The notes under the pieces are model-generated. The model was not told the origin of the DNA. It did not search any database and saw only the letters and a list, made by a program, of their open reading frames with translations. Position numbers and translations under genes: made by a program. From Sphingomonas jinjuensis (lineage in GTDB: Bacteria; Pseudomonadota; Alphaproteobacteria; Sphingomonadales; Sphingomonadaceae), in contig NZ_JACIEV010000001.1 of the NCBI RefSeq assembly GCF_014197105.1, positions 558,001-622,000 of the forward strand: DNA of 64,000 nucleotides. The letters are read 5' to 3'. Positions 55,239-64,000 of this stretch are shown piece after piece. The number at the start of each line of letters is the position of its first letter. The stretch's first letter is position 1.

Positions 55239-55357
55239 CCGTTCGTGCTGAGGAGGCGCTGAGCGCACGCGAAGCGCCGTCTCGAAGCGCGGCTGGCTGG
55301 GCATGCCCTTCGAGACGAGGCTTCGGCTGCGCTCAGCCTATATCAGGGCGAACGGTT
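55239..55357. repeat. Family D palindromic repeat, long copy
   Basis: CCGTTCGTGCTGAGGAGGCG at one end and GCGCTCAGCC with GGGCGAACGG at the other; inner arms CGTCTCGAAGCG / CTTCGAGACG also pair. It fills the region upstream of pdxH. Confidence 0.75.
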
Positions 55358-55508
55358 GGGGGAACCGGAGCAGGTACGCGAGCGCCCACCTGTCCTATAA
55401 CAACCGATCATGGCATGGCGCGTTGTGTCGGGAAACGCCTTCCTCCACGCACAGGAATTCCAAACGCATGGCCTCAACATTCTCAACATTCGCGAGGCGA
55501 CGGGCGTC

Positions 55509-56087
55509 ATGACCGACGATCCCTTCGCCCTGTTCGATGGCTGGTTCGCCGAAGCCAAGGCCAGCGAACCCAACGATCCCAACGCGATGGCGCTCGCCAC
55601 CGCCGACTCGCGGGGGCGACCGTCGGTGCGGATGGTGCTCTTGAAAGGCTATGGGCCGCAGGGCTTCGTATTCTACACCAATCGCGAGGGGCGCAAGGCG
55701 GGCGAGCTGGCCACCAATCCCGAGGCCGCCTTGCTGTTCCACTGGAAGTCGCTGCGGCGCCAGGTCCGCATTGAGGGACCGGTCGAGATCGTGTCCGATG
55801 CCGAGTCGGACGCCTATTTCGCATCGCGCAGCCGCGATTCGCAGCTGGGCGCCTGGGCGTCCGATCAATCGCGCCCGCTCGATGCGCGTGAGACGTTCGC
55901 GGCGCGGTTCGAGGCGATGAAGGCACGATTCGAGGGCGGCGACGTGCCGCGCCCACCCTTCTGGGGCGGCTATCGCGTCATCCCGAGACAGATCGAGTTT
56001 TGGCAGGACCGCGCGCATCGCCTACATGAGCGCCGACTGTTCACCCGATCGGGCGACGGTTGGAACGAAGGCTTGCTCTACCCATGA
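55509..56087 (+). CDS. pdxH: Pyridoxine/pyridoxamine 5'-phosphate oxidase
   Basis: This 192-residue FMN enzyme makes pyridoxal phosphate (vitamin B6). Key motifs are RPSVRMVLLKGY, FVFYTNREGRKA, and SRDSQLGAWASDQS, with the C-terminal PPFWGGYRVIP and RLHERRLF. The chosen ATG starts the typical MTDDPFALFDGW; the frame continues upstream into the repeat, which is not coding-like. Its stop overlaps the next start (ATGA). Confidence 0.95.
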   Translation: MTDDPFALFDGWFAEAKASEPNDPNAMALATADSRGRPSVRMVLLKGYGPQGFVFYTNREGRKAGELATNPEAALLFHWKSLRRQVRIEGPVEIVSDAESDAYFASRSRDSQLGAWASDQSRPLDARETFAARFEAMKARFEGGDVPRPPFWGGYRVIPRQIEFWQDRAHRLHERRLFTRSGDGWNEGLLYP

Positions 56088-57037
56088 CCCAGGACGAACG
56101 CCGCAGGATCATTCCCCTCGCCATCCGCGCCGCATTGGCGAGCGTGGCGATGGCGTGCTTCCTGCTGGCCTTGAAGGGCTTTGCCGCGTGGCATACCGGC
56201 TCGGTGGCGATGCTGGGCTCGCTCGCCGATACCGGGCTCGACCTGCTCGCCAGCCTCGTGACGCTCTACGGCGTCCGCGTCGCCGCGACGCCGGCCGACC
56301 AGGACCATCGTTTCGGCCATGGCAAGGCGGAGGCGCTGGCGGCGCTGTTCCAGGTCGCGCTGATCACCGCGTCGGCGGCGGGCATCGCCTGGCGTGCGAT
56401 CATGGCGCTGGGCAGCGAAACGAAAACGCAGGACGCCGATTTTGGCATCGTCGTGTCGGTGGTCGCGATCGCGGCGACCGTGGTGCTGCTCTGGTATCAG
56501 CGGCGGATCATCCGCGAGACGGGCTCGGTCGCGATCATGGCCGACAATGTGCATTACCAGTCGGACGTGCTGCTCAACGGCTCGGTGATCCTGGCGCTGG
56601 TCCTCGACCAGTTCGTCGGCTGGCACGGCGCCGATCCGGTCATGGGCATCGCCATCGCGCTGTGGCTCGCCTGGGGCGCCTTCCAGGCGTCGTCGAACGC
56701 GATCGACCAGTTGATGGACAAGGAATGGTCCGACGACCAGCGTGCCGCCTTCCTCGACGTCGCGGCACGCCAGGACGGGATTCGCGGCATCCACGACTTC
56801 CGCACCCGCCGCTCGGGCAGCCACGATTTCGCGCAATTCCATATGGAGGTCGACCGGAACCTGACGGTCAGCGCCGCGCACGAGATCGTCGAGCGCGTCG
56901 AAAAGAGCCTTCGCCAGACCTTTCCCAAGGTCGAGGTGCTGATCCACCTCGATCCCGAAGGCCATGTCGACACCGACAATCCCTTGGTCGAGGCCGACGT
57001 CACGCCGCACTGGTTCGGCAAGCGAGTAGGTCACTGA
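56084..57037 (+). CDS. Cation diffusion facilitator (FieF/ZitB-like) metal exporter
   Basis: This 317-residue protein has six membrane helices, the DHRFGHGKAEALA loop, and the metal-site residues SLADTGLDL and NVHYQSDVLLN of CDF transporters. The cytoplasmic C-terminal domain contains RRSGSHDFAQFHMEVD. It is probably a proton-driven exporter of zinc or iron. It overlaps pdxH by four bases and PhzF by one, so the three genes form a tight operon. Confidence 0.93.
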   Translation: MTQDERRRIIPLAIRAALASVAMACFLLALKGFAAWHTGSVAMLGSLADTGLDLLASLVTLYGVRVAATPADQDHRFGHGKAEALAALFQVALITASAAGIAWRAIMALGSETKTQDADFGIVVSVVAIAATVVLLWYQRRIIRETGSVAIMADNVHYQSDVLLNGSVILALVLDQFVGWHGADPVMGIAIALWLAWGAFQASSNAIDQLMDKEWSDDQRAAFLDVAARQDGIRGIHDFRTRRSGSHDFAQFHMEVDRNLTVSAAHEIVERVEKSLRQTFPKVEVLIHLDPEGHVDTDNPLVEADVTPHWFGKRVGH

Positions 57038-57834
57038 TGCGTATTCCCTTCGCCCAGATCGACGCCTTCGCCGACGCGCCCTTCGCGGGAAACCCGGCGG
57101 CGGTGATGCCGCTCGGCCAATGGCTCGACGACGACGTTCTCCAGCGGATCGCGATGGAGAACAATCTCAGCGAGACGGCCTTTCTCGTGCCCTTCGCCGG
57201 GGACGAGGCCGACTTCGAGCTGCGCTGGTTCACGCCGGGGCGTGAAGTGCGGTTGTGCGGCCATGCGACGCTGGCGAGCGGCCATTTCGTGCTGTCGTCC
57301 GACGATGCCCGCGATTCGGTTCGATTCCTGACACGCCAGGCCGGCGTGCTGACGGTGACTCGTTCCGGCACCGGCTATGCGCTGGCACTGCCGGCGTGGA
57401 AGCCCGAGCCCAGGCCGCTCGACCAGGTGGTCGCGGCGCTGGGCGTCGACGGGGTGGTGGAGACGCTGTGGCGCGAGGGCGGCTATGGCGTCATCGTCCT
57501 CGACAGCGAGGAAGCGGTGCGCGCCGTCCAGCCCGACCTGCGCGCGCTTGCCGCGACGGGCGACCACCAGGCGATCGTGACGGCGCGGGGACGCAACACC
57601 GACGTCGTCAGCCGGATGTTCGCGCCGGGGGCGGGGGTCGACGAGGATCCCGTCACCGGCTCCGCCCATGCGGTGATCGCGCCCTATTGGGCCGAGAAGC
57701 TCGGCCGCGATCAGTTCACCGCCTTCCAGGCCAGCCGGCGCGGCGGCCGGCTCGGCGTGAAGGTGGAGGGCGACCGCGTGATCCTGTCGGGCGGCTGCGT
57801 GACGGTGATCGAGGGGACGTTCCTGCTGCCCTGA
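57037..57834 (+). CDS. PhzF family isomerase
   Basis: This 265-residue protein has the PhzF fold: DAFADAPFAGNPAAVMPL, the catalytic glutamate in NLSETAFLV, LCGHATLASGH, and DEDPVTGSAHA near the end. PhzF family enzymes are often isomerases; the natural substrate of most is unknown. It is translationally coupled to the CDF gene (TGATG). Confidence 0.9.
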   Translation: MRIPFAQIDAFADAPFAGNPAAVMPLGQWLDDDVLQRIAMENNLSETAFLVPFAGDEADFELRWFTPGREVRLCGHATLASGHFVLSSDDARDSVRFLTRQAGVLTVTRSGTGYALALPAWKPEPRPLDQVVAALGVDGVVETLWREGGYGVIVLDSEEAVRAVQPDLRALAATGDHQAIVTARGRNTDVVSRMFAPGAGVDEDPVTGSAHAVIAPYWAEKLGRDQFTAFQASRRGGRLGVKVEGDRVILSGGCVTVIEGTFLLP

Positions 57835-57845
57835 ACCGTGCGTCG

Positions 57846-58946
57846 TTAGGCGGCGGCCAGCGCCGCCTCGGTTTCGGCGATCCAGCCGCCGCCGAGCACG
57901 TGGTCGCCGGCGTAGAGCACCGCCGCCTGCCCCGGCGACACGCCATATTCGGGCGCATCGAACACCAGCCGGTCGCCGAGGAGGCGCGCCGCCACCGGCT
58001 TCGCCATCGATCGCACCTTCGCGGTCAGCGGGCCGTCCATGGGCCCCAGCCGGTTTAGATCCTCGAGCCGCGCCGCGGCCACCGCGAGCGCGGCGCGCGG
58101 TCCGACGACGACGCGGCGCGCATCCGCCTCGACGCGGACGACGTAGAGCGGCTCGGCCTGGCCGCCGATCTCCAGCCCGCGGCGCTGGCCGACGGTGTAG
58201 TTGACGATGCCGCGATGCTCGCCGAGCTTGCGGCCGGCGAGGTCGACGATGTCGCCGCCCGTAGCCGCTTCCGGCCGCAGCTTGCGGACCAGACCGGCAT
58301 AATCGCCATCGGGCACGAAGCAGATGTCCTGGCTGTCGGGCTTGGCCGCGACCGCAAGGCCCATCTCCGCCGCCAGCTCGCGGACCCGGGCCTTGGGCAA
58401 GCCGCCGAGCGGGAAGCGCAGGAAATCGAGCTGGTCGCGGGTCGTCGCGAACAGGAAATAGCTCTGGTCGCGCGCCGGATCGGCGCCGCGGTAGAGTGCG
58501 GAGCCGTCGGCCTCGACGACGCGGCGGACATAATGACCGGTCGCCAGGCAGTCCGCGCCGAGGTCGCGGGCCAGCTGGAACAGGTCGGTGAACTTCGGCC
58601 CCATATTGCACTGGACGCAGGGGATGGGCGTGCGCCCGGCCATATATTCGTCGGCGAAGTGATCGACGACGTCGCGGCGGAACGCGCTCTCGTGATCGAA
58701 GACATAATGGGCGATGCCCAGCCGGTCGCATACCGCGCGCGCGTCGCGGATGTCGCGCCCGGCGCAGCACGCCCCTGTCCGCCCGGTCGCCTCGCCGTGG
58801 TCGTAGAGCTGAAGGGTGACGCCGATCGTCTCCGCCCCGCTGGCCTGCGCGAGCGCCGCCACGACCGAGCTGTCGACGCCGCCCGACATGGCGACGACGA
58901 TGCGCCGGCGACCGGGCTGATCCAGCTGAAAATCGACCGCATCCAT
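57846..58946 (-). CDS. mnmA: tRNA-specific 2-thiouridylase MnmA
   Basis: This 366-residue enzyme makes 2-thiouridine at the wobble base of Lys, Glu and Gln tRNAs. The PP-loop is MSGGVDSS; the catalytic cysteines are in TGACCAGR and in PDSQDICF. The start was placed at MDAVDFQL; the frame is open further upstream without similarity. It is convergent with PhzF. Confidence 0.95.
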   Translation of the reverse strand: MDAVDFQLDQPGRRRIVVAMSGGVDSSVVAALAQASGAETIGVTLQLYDHGEATGRTGACCAGRDIRDARAVCDRLGIAHYVFDHESAFRRDVVDHFADEYMAGRTPIPCVQCNMGPKFTDLFQLARDLGADCLATGHYVRRVVEADGSALYRGADPARDQSYFLFATTRDQLDFLRFPLGGLPKARVRELAAEMGLAVAAKPDSQDICFVPDGDYAGLVRKLRPEAATGGDIVDLAGRKLGEHRGIVNYTVGQRRGLEIGGQAEPLYVVRVEADARRVVVGPRAALAVAAARLEDLNRLGPMDGPLTAKVRSMAKPVAARLLGDRLVFDAPEYGVSPGQAAVLYAGDHVLGGGWIAETEAALAAA

Positions 58947-59008
58947 GGCCGCAGCCCATAGGCGAAGGTGGCGAAAGGCGCAAAGCGGCGGCGCGTTAGG
59001 GAAGGTCA

Positions 59009-59290
59009 ATGATCTGTTTCCACCGGCTTTACCGCGAATTCACGACATGGCGGCTAGAGCGGAAGGGTGATGACCGCAAAGAGATCAAGGCCTTGAACCT
59101 CAACCACTCTCCCTTCGATCGCCGACAGCCGCTTTCGCGATTGCCGCGCGACGTCGCGGCACTCGCCACGGGTGGGCTCGAGATCGAGAAGAAGAGCGCG
59201 CCGGTCGAGTCCCCGCCGGCGACCGATGGTTCGTCGGGTGCCTTCAACGGCACAATGGCGGCCGCGCTAGTGCGGTGGAAAGACGAGTGA
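59009..59290 (+). CDS. Small hypothetical protein upstream of sciP
   Basis: This possible 93-residue protein ([19 protein letters not shown]) has no recognisable family. A GGGAAGG sequence stands just ahead of the ATG, which is the main support. Its composition is plausible for coding DNA but not compelling. If not real, the 58947-59392 gap is a long leader for sciP with no other visible structure. Confidence 0.35.
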   Translation: MICFHRLYREFTTWRLERKGDDRKEIKALNLNHSPFDRRQPLSRLPRDVAALATGGLEIEKKSAPVESPPATDGSSGAFNGTMAAALVRWKDE

Positions 59291-59392
59291 AGGCAATGTT
59301 TACCGCGGCGTTTCAGCCGATCTTCAAGACCCTGGTCTACTCAAATCGGGTCGAGTTTGGAGAAGGGGCCCCGGCCCCGATCGAGGGTTAGT

Positions 59393-59692
59393 ATGATCGA
59401 GAACCAGAAAATCCGTCCTGCCAAGGTCATCGGCCCGCTCGGGGAATCGCTGACGCTGGATTCGCTGCCGCCGCCGTCGACGACGCGCTGGGTCGTGCGC
59501 CGCAAGGCGGAGGTGGTCGCCGCGGTCAACGGCGGGCTGCTGTCGGTCGACGACGTCTGCAATCGCTACGGCCTGTCGGTCGAGGAGTTCGCCGGCTGGC
59601 AGCGCGCGGTCGATCGCTCGGGCATGCCGGGCCTGCGCGTCACCCGGATCCAGCACTACAAGTCGCTCTACGAACGCCAGCAGAAATACTGA
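59393..59692 (+). CDS. sciP: SciP (DUF1153) inhibitor of CtrA
   Basis: This 99-residue helix-turn-helix protein matches SciP, which in Caulobacter binds the master regulator CtrA and shuts off its target promoters during early cell cycle. The conserved core is STTRWVVRRKAEVVAAVNGG, then LSVDDVCNRYGLSVEEF and RVTRIQHYK. The ATG that starts MIENQKI is the normal position. No clear CtrA box (TTAA-N7-TTAA) is visible upstream. Confidence 0.92.
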   Translation: MIENQKIRPAKVIGPLGESLTLDSLPPPSTTRWVVRRKAEVVAAVNGGLLSVDDVCNRYGLSVEEFAGWQRAVDRSGMPGLRVTRIQHYKSLYERQQKY

Positions 59693-59796
59693 CCGGGGGG
59701 GCGGGGCGCGCAAAAACCGAAACGCCAACGGAACAACATATGCCCCTTGCGAGTCTTTCTCCGGCAGCCCGCGTATCGGGTAAAACGGAGGGACTT

Positions 59797-60054
59797 ATGG
59801 GACTTATCCTTTGGCTCATCGTCGGTGGCGTCATCGGCTGGCTGGCGAGCATCATCATGCGCACTGATGCGCAGCAGGGCATCTTCCTGAACATCGTCGT
59901 CGGCATCGTCGGCGCGTTCATCGGTGGCCTGGTGATGAGCGGCGGTTCGATCAACAACGCCCCGCTGACCGTGACGTCGTTCCTGGTGTCGCTGCTTGGT
60001 GCAGTCGTTCTGCTGGGGATCGTCAACCTCGTGCGGCGCGGCAGCGTCCGCTAA
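59797..60054 (+). CDS. GlsB/YeaQ/YmgE family stress-response membrane protein
   Basis: This 85-residue protein has the family's three membrane segments and typical GGVIGWLASIIMRTDAQQGIFLNIVVGIVGAFIGG. Members are small inner-membrane proteins often induced by stress. GGAGGG lies seven bases before the ATG. A strong terminator follows the gene, so it is transcribed alone. Confidence 0.9.
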   Translation: MGLILWLIVGGVIGWLASIIMRTDAQQGIFLNIVVGIVGAFIGGLVMSGGSINNAPLTVTSFLVSLLGAVVLLGIVNLVRRGSVR

Positions 60055-60081
60055 GCACGACAGACAGTCACTACGGCGAAA

Positions 60082-60115
60082 GGGGCCGCCCGGCACGACC
60101 GGGCGGCCCTTTTTG
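60082..60115 (+). terminator. Rho-independent terminator after the GlsB-type gene
   Basis: GGGCCGCCCGG pairs with CCGGGCGGCCC across CACGA, followed by TTTTT. Eleven perfect pairs make it one of the strongest terminators in the window. Confidence 0.92.
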
Positions 60116-60117
60116 CG

Positions 60118-60849
60118 TTACTGAAGCAGGAATCGCACCGCGAGCGTGACGGTGATATCCTTCTCACCCGGCTGGATCGCGGTGCGCGCATCCGCCGCCA
60201 TGGCGCGGGCATAGAGGACCGGCGGATTGGGGCCGCCGGCATCTTGACCGGTTTCATTGATCGACACGATCCGCGCGACGCGCAGCCCCGCCGCTCTGGC
60301 GTACAGATCGGCGCGCGCCCGTGCCCGCTTCAGCGCATCGCCGCGTGCTTCGTCGAGCGCGGCGTCCGGCTCGGCGACCGACAGGCTCGGGCCGTCGATC
60401 TGGTTCGCCCCCTGTGCTACCAGCGCGTCGAGGATCGGCCCCGCCTTGGCGACGTCGCGGAACTTCACCGCGACGCTGTTGGTCGCCTGATAGCCGGTGA
60501 TCGCTGGCGGCTGACCATCGGTGTAGCGATATTGCGGGCTGAGCGAGACGTCGGCGGTGGCGATGTCGCGCGGGGCGATGCCGGCGCGTTTCAGCGCGGC
60601 GAGGACGCGCGCCATCCGCGCGGCGTTGTCGCTCAAGGCCGCGCCCGCGCTCGTGCCCTGACTGACGACTCCGGCGCGTATCGTCGCCAGATCGGCGGGA
60701 CGCGTCGCCTTCCCCTCCGCCGAGATGTCGAGGACGGTGCTGGCGGCAGGGATCAACGGCTCGACCGTCGTCGGGGCCGTCTGTTGTGCGGCGACGGCGG
60801 ACGGCACGGCGATCGCGGCGGCCACGCCGATGAAGGCACTCAACTTCAC
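60118..60849 (-). CDS. SIMPL domain-containing periplasmic protein
   Basis: This 243-residue protein has a signal peptide (about 1-21, ending AVAAQ) and a SIMPL (DUF541) domain: LDISAEGKATRPADLATIRAGV, YTDGQPPAITGYQATNSVAVK, ARARADLYARAAGLRVARIVSI. Function is poorly known; relatives are linked to oxidative stress and envelope proteins. It is divergent from the RND adaptor gene, with a 209-base gap between them. Confidence 0.88.
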   Translation of the reverse strand: MKLSAFIGVAAAIAVPSAVAAQQTAPTTVEPLIPAASTVLDISAEGKATRPADLATIRAGVVSQGTSAGAALSDNAARMARVLAALKRAGIAPRDIATADVSLSPQYRYTDGQPPAITGYQATNSVAVKFRDVAKAGPILDALVAQGANQIDGPSLSVAEPDAALDEARGDALKRARARADLYARAAGLRVARIVSINETGQDAGGPNPPVLYARAMAADARTAIQPGEKDITVTLAVRFLLQ

Positions 60850-61058
60850 GCTTTATTCTCCCTTGGTCGGTGGGCGGTGGCGTCGCTTGTGGGCGGGTGC
60901 GAATCAACCCCCGATGAACACGCATTACCTTGCGATTTGGCCGGTTGTGGCGCATGTCGCTGCCGCGCTCGCCCGGGGGCAATGAGGGGCTTGAGTGGGG
61001 TGCCTTATTTGGATAATACAGCGGATCGAGCCGTGAGCAGGGGTGGGACTGGACGCGC

Positions 61059-62225
61059 ATGAACTACGACCGGGGAACGATCGGACACGAGGAGCGGCTG
61101 GCGCTTCCCGGTGACGTGGCGGAGCCGCGGCGCAAGCGCGCGCTGGTGATCGGCATCGTCGCCGTCATCGCACTGGCGGCGATCGCCTGGTTCGTGTTCG
61201 GCAACAAGAAGGTCGAGGGCGGCAAGCCCGTCGCTCAGCTGCCCAACGTCACCGTCACGGTGCCCGGCCGCAAGACGATCGATCGCGAGGTCACGGCGAC
61301 CGGGACGCTCGCCGCCAAGCGCGAGATGCCGGTCGGAGTCGCGGGCGAAGGCGGGATGATCACCCGCGTCCTGGTCGAGCCGGGCCAGTGGGTCCAGGCG
61401 GGGCAGGTGCTCGCGACCGTCGATCGTTCGGTGCAGACGCAGACCGCGCAGTCGCTGGCGGCACAGGTCGCGGTGGCGCAGTCGGACCAGTCGATCGCAC
61501 AGGCCGAGCTCGACCGCGCGCAGGCGCTGGTCGATCGCGGCTTCATCTCGAAGGCGGACCTGCAGCGCCGCACCGCGACGCGCGATGCCGCCGCGGCGCG
61601 CGTGAAGGTGGCACAGGCGACGCTGCGCGAGGCGCGGGCCCGCAACGGCCGGCTCGACATCCGTGCGCCCGCCGCGGGCCTGATCCTGACCCGCCAGGCG
61701 GAGCCGGGGCAGATCGTCAGCGCTGGATCGGGCGTGCTGTTCCGGATGGCACAGGGCGGCCAGATGGAGCTGCGCGCGCTGGTGAGCGAGGCCGACCTCG
61801 CCGGCATCCATCCGGGTGCGCGCGCCACGGTGACGCCGGTCGGTTCCGACCGCACGTTCGAGGGCGCCGTGTGGCAGGTGTCGCCAGTCATCGACCCGCA
61901 GACCCGCCAGGGCACGGTGCGCGTCCAGCTCGCCTATGATCCGGCGCTGCGGCCGGGCGGTTTCGCCGCGGCGACGCTGGTCGGCGGCAGCGCGTCGGCG
62001 CCGCTGCTTCCCGACTCCGCATTGCAGAGCGATGGGCAGGGCAGTTACGTGTATATCGTCGGTTCCGACGACAAGGTGGCGCGTCGCAACGTCAAGGTCA
62101 GCCAGGTGGTCGACGGCGGCGTGGTGATCGGCTCCGGCCTCAACGGCACCGAACGAGTCGTCCGGTCGGCGGGCGGCTTCCTGGCACCGGGCCAGAAGGT
62201 GAAGCCGGTCGTCGCAAGGAGCTGA
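61059..62225 (+). CDS. RND efflux periplasmic adaptor (membrane fusion protein)
   Basis: This 388-residue protein has an N-terminal membrane anchor (about 28-48) instead of a lipobox, a lipoyl-like/beta-barrel hybrid motif (TATGTLAAKREMPVGVAGEGGMI, then VEPGQWVQAGQVLATVD), a short helical hairpin (about 130-180) and the C-terminal barrel. It bridges the inner-membrane pump to an outer-membrane channel, which is not visible in this window. It is followed after three bases by the RND pump gene, with which it must be coexpressed. Confidence 0.93.
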   Translation: MNYDRGTIGHEERLALPGDVAEPRRKRALVIGIVAVIALAAIAWFVFGNKKVEGGKPVAQLPNVTVTVPGRKTIDREVTATGTLAAKREMPVGVAGEGGMITRVLVEPGQWVQAGQVLATVDRSVQTQTAQSLAAQVAVAQSDQSIAQAELDRAQALVDRGFISKADLQRRTATRDAAAARVKVAQATLREARARNGRLDIRAPAAGLILTRQAEPGQIVSAGSGVLFRMAQGGQMELRALVSEADLAGIHPGARATVTPVGSDRTFEGAVWQVSPVIDPQTRQGTVRVQLAYDPALRPGGFAAATLVGGSASAPLLPDSALQSDGQGSYVYIVGSDDKVARRNVKVSQVVDGGVVIGSGLNGTERVVRSAGGFLAPGQKVKPVVARS

Positions 62226-62228
62226 TCG

Positions 62229-64000
62229 ATGAGCTTCCGCAATATCTCCGCCTGGGCGATCCGAAACCCGGTTCCGCCGATCGTACTGTTCATCGCGCTG
62301 ACGCTGGCGGGTATCGTCAGCTTCTCGCGGATGAGCGTCAACAACGATCCCGACATCGACTTTCCGATCGTCTGGATCGAGATCTCGCAGCCCGGCGCCG
62401 CGCCGACCGAGCTCGAGAACCAGGTGACGCAGAAGGTGGAGGCCGCGGTCCGCAGCGTCCAGGGCATCGACGAGATCAACTCGACGGTGACGGAGGGGAT
62501 GTCGCAGACGCTGGTCCAGCTGTCGATCGGCACCAACATCGATCGCGCGGTCGAGGACGTGCGCAGCGCCGTCCAGCGCGTGCGCAGCGACCTGCCCGAC
62601 GGCATCCTGGAGCCGCAGGTCGGCCGCGCCGATTCGACCGATAACGATCTCGCCAGCTATTCCGCCGTCGCGCAGAACATGACGCCCGAGCAGCTGAGCT
62701 GGTACATCGACAACACGGTGTCGAAGGAGCTGCTGGGCGTTCCCGGGCTCGCCAAGGTCAACCGCAACGGCGGTGTCAGCCGCGAAATTCGCGTCATACT
62801 CGATCCGCTGAAGCTCCAGAGCCAGGGCCTCACCGCGAGCCAGGTCAATCAGCAGCTGCGCCAGGTGAACCTCAACGCCGCGGGAGGCCGCGCCGAAATC
62901 GGCGGGACGGAGCAGGCTGTGCGCGTGCTCGGCAATGCCAAGAACGCCTATGAGCTGGGCCAGACCCAGATCGCGGTGGGCGGCGGTCGTACCGTCCGGC
63001 TGCAGGACATCGCCGAGGTGCGCGACCTCTACGCCGAACAGCGCAGCCGCGCCGCGGTCGACGGGCGCGCGGCGATCAGCTTCGACTTCCAGCGCGCCAA
63101 GGGTGCGTCGGACATCGACGTGTTCAAGGGCGCGCAGGCGAAGCTGGCCGCACTCGAGAAGCGCAATCCCGACGTGAAGTTCGTGCTGCGCTTCGATTCG
63201 ACCAAATATACCGAAGAGAATTACGAGAGCGCGATTCACGCGATGGTCGAGGGCGCGGTCCTTGCCGTGCTCGTCGTCTTCCTGTTCCTGCGCGACTGGC
63301 GCGCGACCGCGATCTCGGCGCTGGCGATCCCGCTGTCGGCGATCCCGACCTTCTGGTTCATGGAGCTGCTCGGCTTCTCGCTCAACCAGATGACGCTGCT
63401 CGGCCTCAGCCTCGTCGCGGGCGTGCTGGTCGATGACGCGATCGTCGAGATCGAGAATATCGTCCGCCACATGCGCATGGGCAAGACCGCCTATCAGGCC
63501 TCGATCGACGCCGCCGACGAGATCGGTCTTGCCGTGCTGGCGACGACGATGTCGATCGTCGCGGTGTTCATGCCGGTCAGCGTGATGCCGGGCATTTCGG
63601 GCCAGTATTTCAAGAATTTCGGCCTGACGGTCGTCGCCTCGGTGCTGATGAGCCTAGCGGTCGCGCGTCTCATCACGCCGATGATCGCGGCCTATTTCCT
63701 CAAAGCGCAGGGCACCGCCACCCATGGCGAGGGCCGGGCGATGGACGCTTACATGAGCGTGCTGCGCTGGTCTCTGCGCACGGGCAAGCGCGAGGGCGAC
63801 GAGCAGCGCGGGATGCTTTCCCGCCTGCGCGGACGGTTCCGCGATCACCGCATCTGGGTGTTCGGCATCGCGATCCTGACCTTCGTCGCGACGATCCTGA
63901 TGTTCGGTGCGCTGCCGATGCAGTTCCAGCCGCCGCGTGATTCCGATTCGTCGACCGCGACGATCGAGATGACGCCGGGCACGACGCTCGACCAGACCGA
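62229..64000 (+). CDS. RND efflux transporter permease (3' truncated by window edge)
   Basis: This is the first 590 residues of an RND pump. TM1 is near residue 15-30 ([20 protein letters not shown]), the periplasmic porter domains follow, and TM2-TM6 begin about residue 335 ([13 protein letters not shown] region). The TM4 motif [14 protein letters not shown], with the paired aspartates of the proton relay, is present. The frame runs past base 64000. The start has AGGAG about six bases ahead. Drug or solvent export is likely, but the substrate is unknown. Confidence 0.95.
   Translation, partial: MSFRNISAWAIRNPVPPIVLFIALTLAGIVSFSRMSVNNDPDIDFPIVWIEISQPGAAPTELENQVTQKVEAAVRSVQGIDEINSTVTEGMSQTLVQLSIGTNIDRAVEDVRSAVQRVRSDLPDGILEPQVGRADSTDNDLASYSAVAQNMTPEQLSWYIDNTVSKELLGVPGLAKVNRNGGVSREIRVILDPLKLQSQGLTASQVNQQLRQVNLNAAGGRAEIGGTEQAVRVLGNAKNAYELGQTQIAVGGGRTVRLQDIAEVRDLYAEQRSRAAVDGRAAISFDFQRAKGASDIDVFKGAQAKLAALEKRNPDVKFVLRFDSTKYTEENYESAIHAMVEGAVLAVLVVFLFLRDWRATAISALAIPLSAIPTFWFMELLGFSLNQMTLLGLSLVAGVLVDDAIVEIENIVRHMRMGKTAYQASIDAADEIGLAVLATTMSIVAVFMPVSVMPGISGQYFKNFGLTVVASVLMSLAVARLITPMIAAYFLKAQGTATHGEGRAMDAYMSVLRWSLRTGKREGDEQRGMLSRLRGRFRDHRIWVFGIAILTFVATILMFGALPMQFQPPRDSDSSTATIEMTPGTTLDQT

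Noticed and set aside
59291..59392. CtrA-binding site upstream of sciP
   Set aside because: No TTAA-N7-TTAA pattern is visible; only expectation from Caulobacter suggested it.
59730..59796. Possible EcfG (general stress sigma) promoter before the GlsB-type gene
   Set aside because: GGAAC is present, but no GTT lies 16-17 bases downstream, so the -10 element is missing.
61005..63470. Very long open frame antisense to the RND adaptor and pump
   Set aside because: It is a shadow of the real genes caused by high GC content; the opposite strand has clear RND motifs. Similar long antisense frames opposite recQ, the ABC exporter and CDC48 were dropped for the same reason.

Overview
The window looks like 64 kb of the chromosome of a pigmented sphingomonad (Alphaproteobacteria, Sphingomonas or a close relative). 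The GC content is high. It carries alphaproteobacterial families (SciP/DUF1153, DUF2093, DUF1489, CarD), a crtY-crtI-crtB carotenoid set, a Ku-LigD end-joining pair, an Atm1-type exporter and an Oar-like TonB receptor. Genus-level placement is inference from gene content; no rRNA or tRNA gene is visible. Almost everything is ordinary chromosomal backbone. I see no prophage, insertion sequence, integrase or CRISPR array.

Layout. 0-10 kb: the clpB 3' end, an Oar-like TonB receptor with a downstream TPR-sulfotransferase, then xseA/DUF2093/M23 lipoprotein (minus) back to back with purD (plus). 10-12 kb: glnK-amtB behind a consensus sigma-54 promoter. 12-17 kb: a DUF442 gene with a small membrane protein, recQ, an SdpR/SdpI-like pair with a palindromic operator, a degenerate aspartyl-protease-like protein and a GNAT. 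17-21.5 kb: an Atm1-like ABC exporter and an S9 peptidase. 21.5-30 kb: the carotenoid region (crtY-crtI, a LOG-family gene, crtB), with a membrane di-iron hydroxylase, DUF2141, MipA/OmpV and COQ4-like genes alongside. 30-41 kb: a PIN/Phd toxin-antitoxin pair, dnaN, an outer-membrane barrel, a phosphatase, rlmN, recF, an unusual small gene, gyrB and carD. 40.6-45 kb: three tandem DUF2807 genes, DUF1489, mgtE and a cyclophilin. 45-51 kb: a LysR regulator, a candidate small RNA, a CDC48-type AAA+ ATPase, an MFS transporter with a monooxygenase-like protein, and a methyltransferase. 51-60 kb: ligD-ku, pdxH-CDF-PhzF, mnmA, sciP and a GlsB-type protein. 60-64 kb: a SIMPL-domain protein and an RND adaptor with its pump, which runs off the window.

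How genes work together. glnK-amtB is a nitrogen-limitation ammonium uptake unit. crtB, crtI and crtY make phytoene, lycopene and cyclised carotene, and the nearby hydroxylase may oxidise the rings. Ku and LigD form a two-component end-joining system. recQ, recF, dnaN, gyrB and xseA are replication and repair housekeeping genes. The SdpR/SdpI pair and the PIN/Phd pair look autoregulated.

The most distinctive feature is the density of palindromic intergenic repeats. At least four families (called A-D here) occupy most intergenic gaps, and one family-C element lies in frame inside ligD, where it encodes the linker between two catalytic domains. Other points worth following up are a candidate small RNA with an anti-Shine-Dalgarno-like motif and its own terminator (about 46.5 kb), a secreted protein that looks like a doubly inactivated retropepsin (16.0 kb), and paired palindromes upstream of the COQ4-like gene and of carD.
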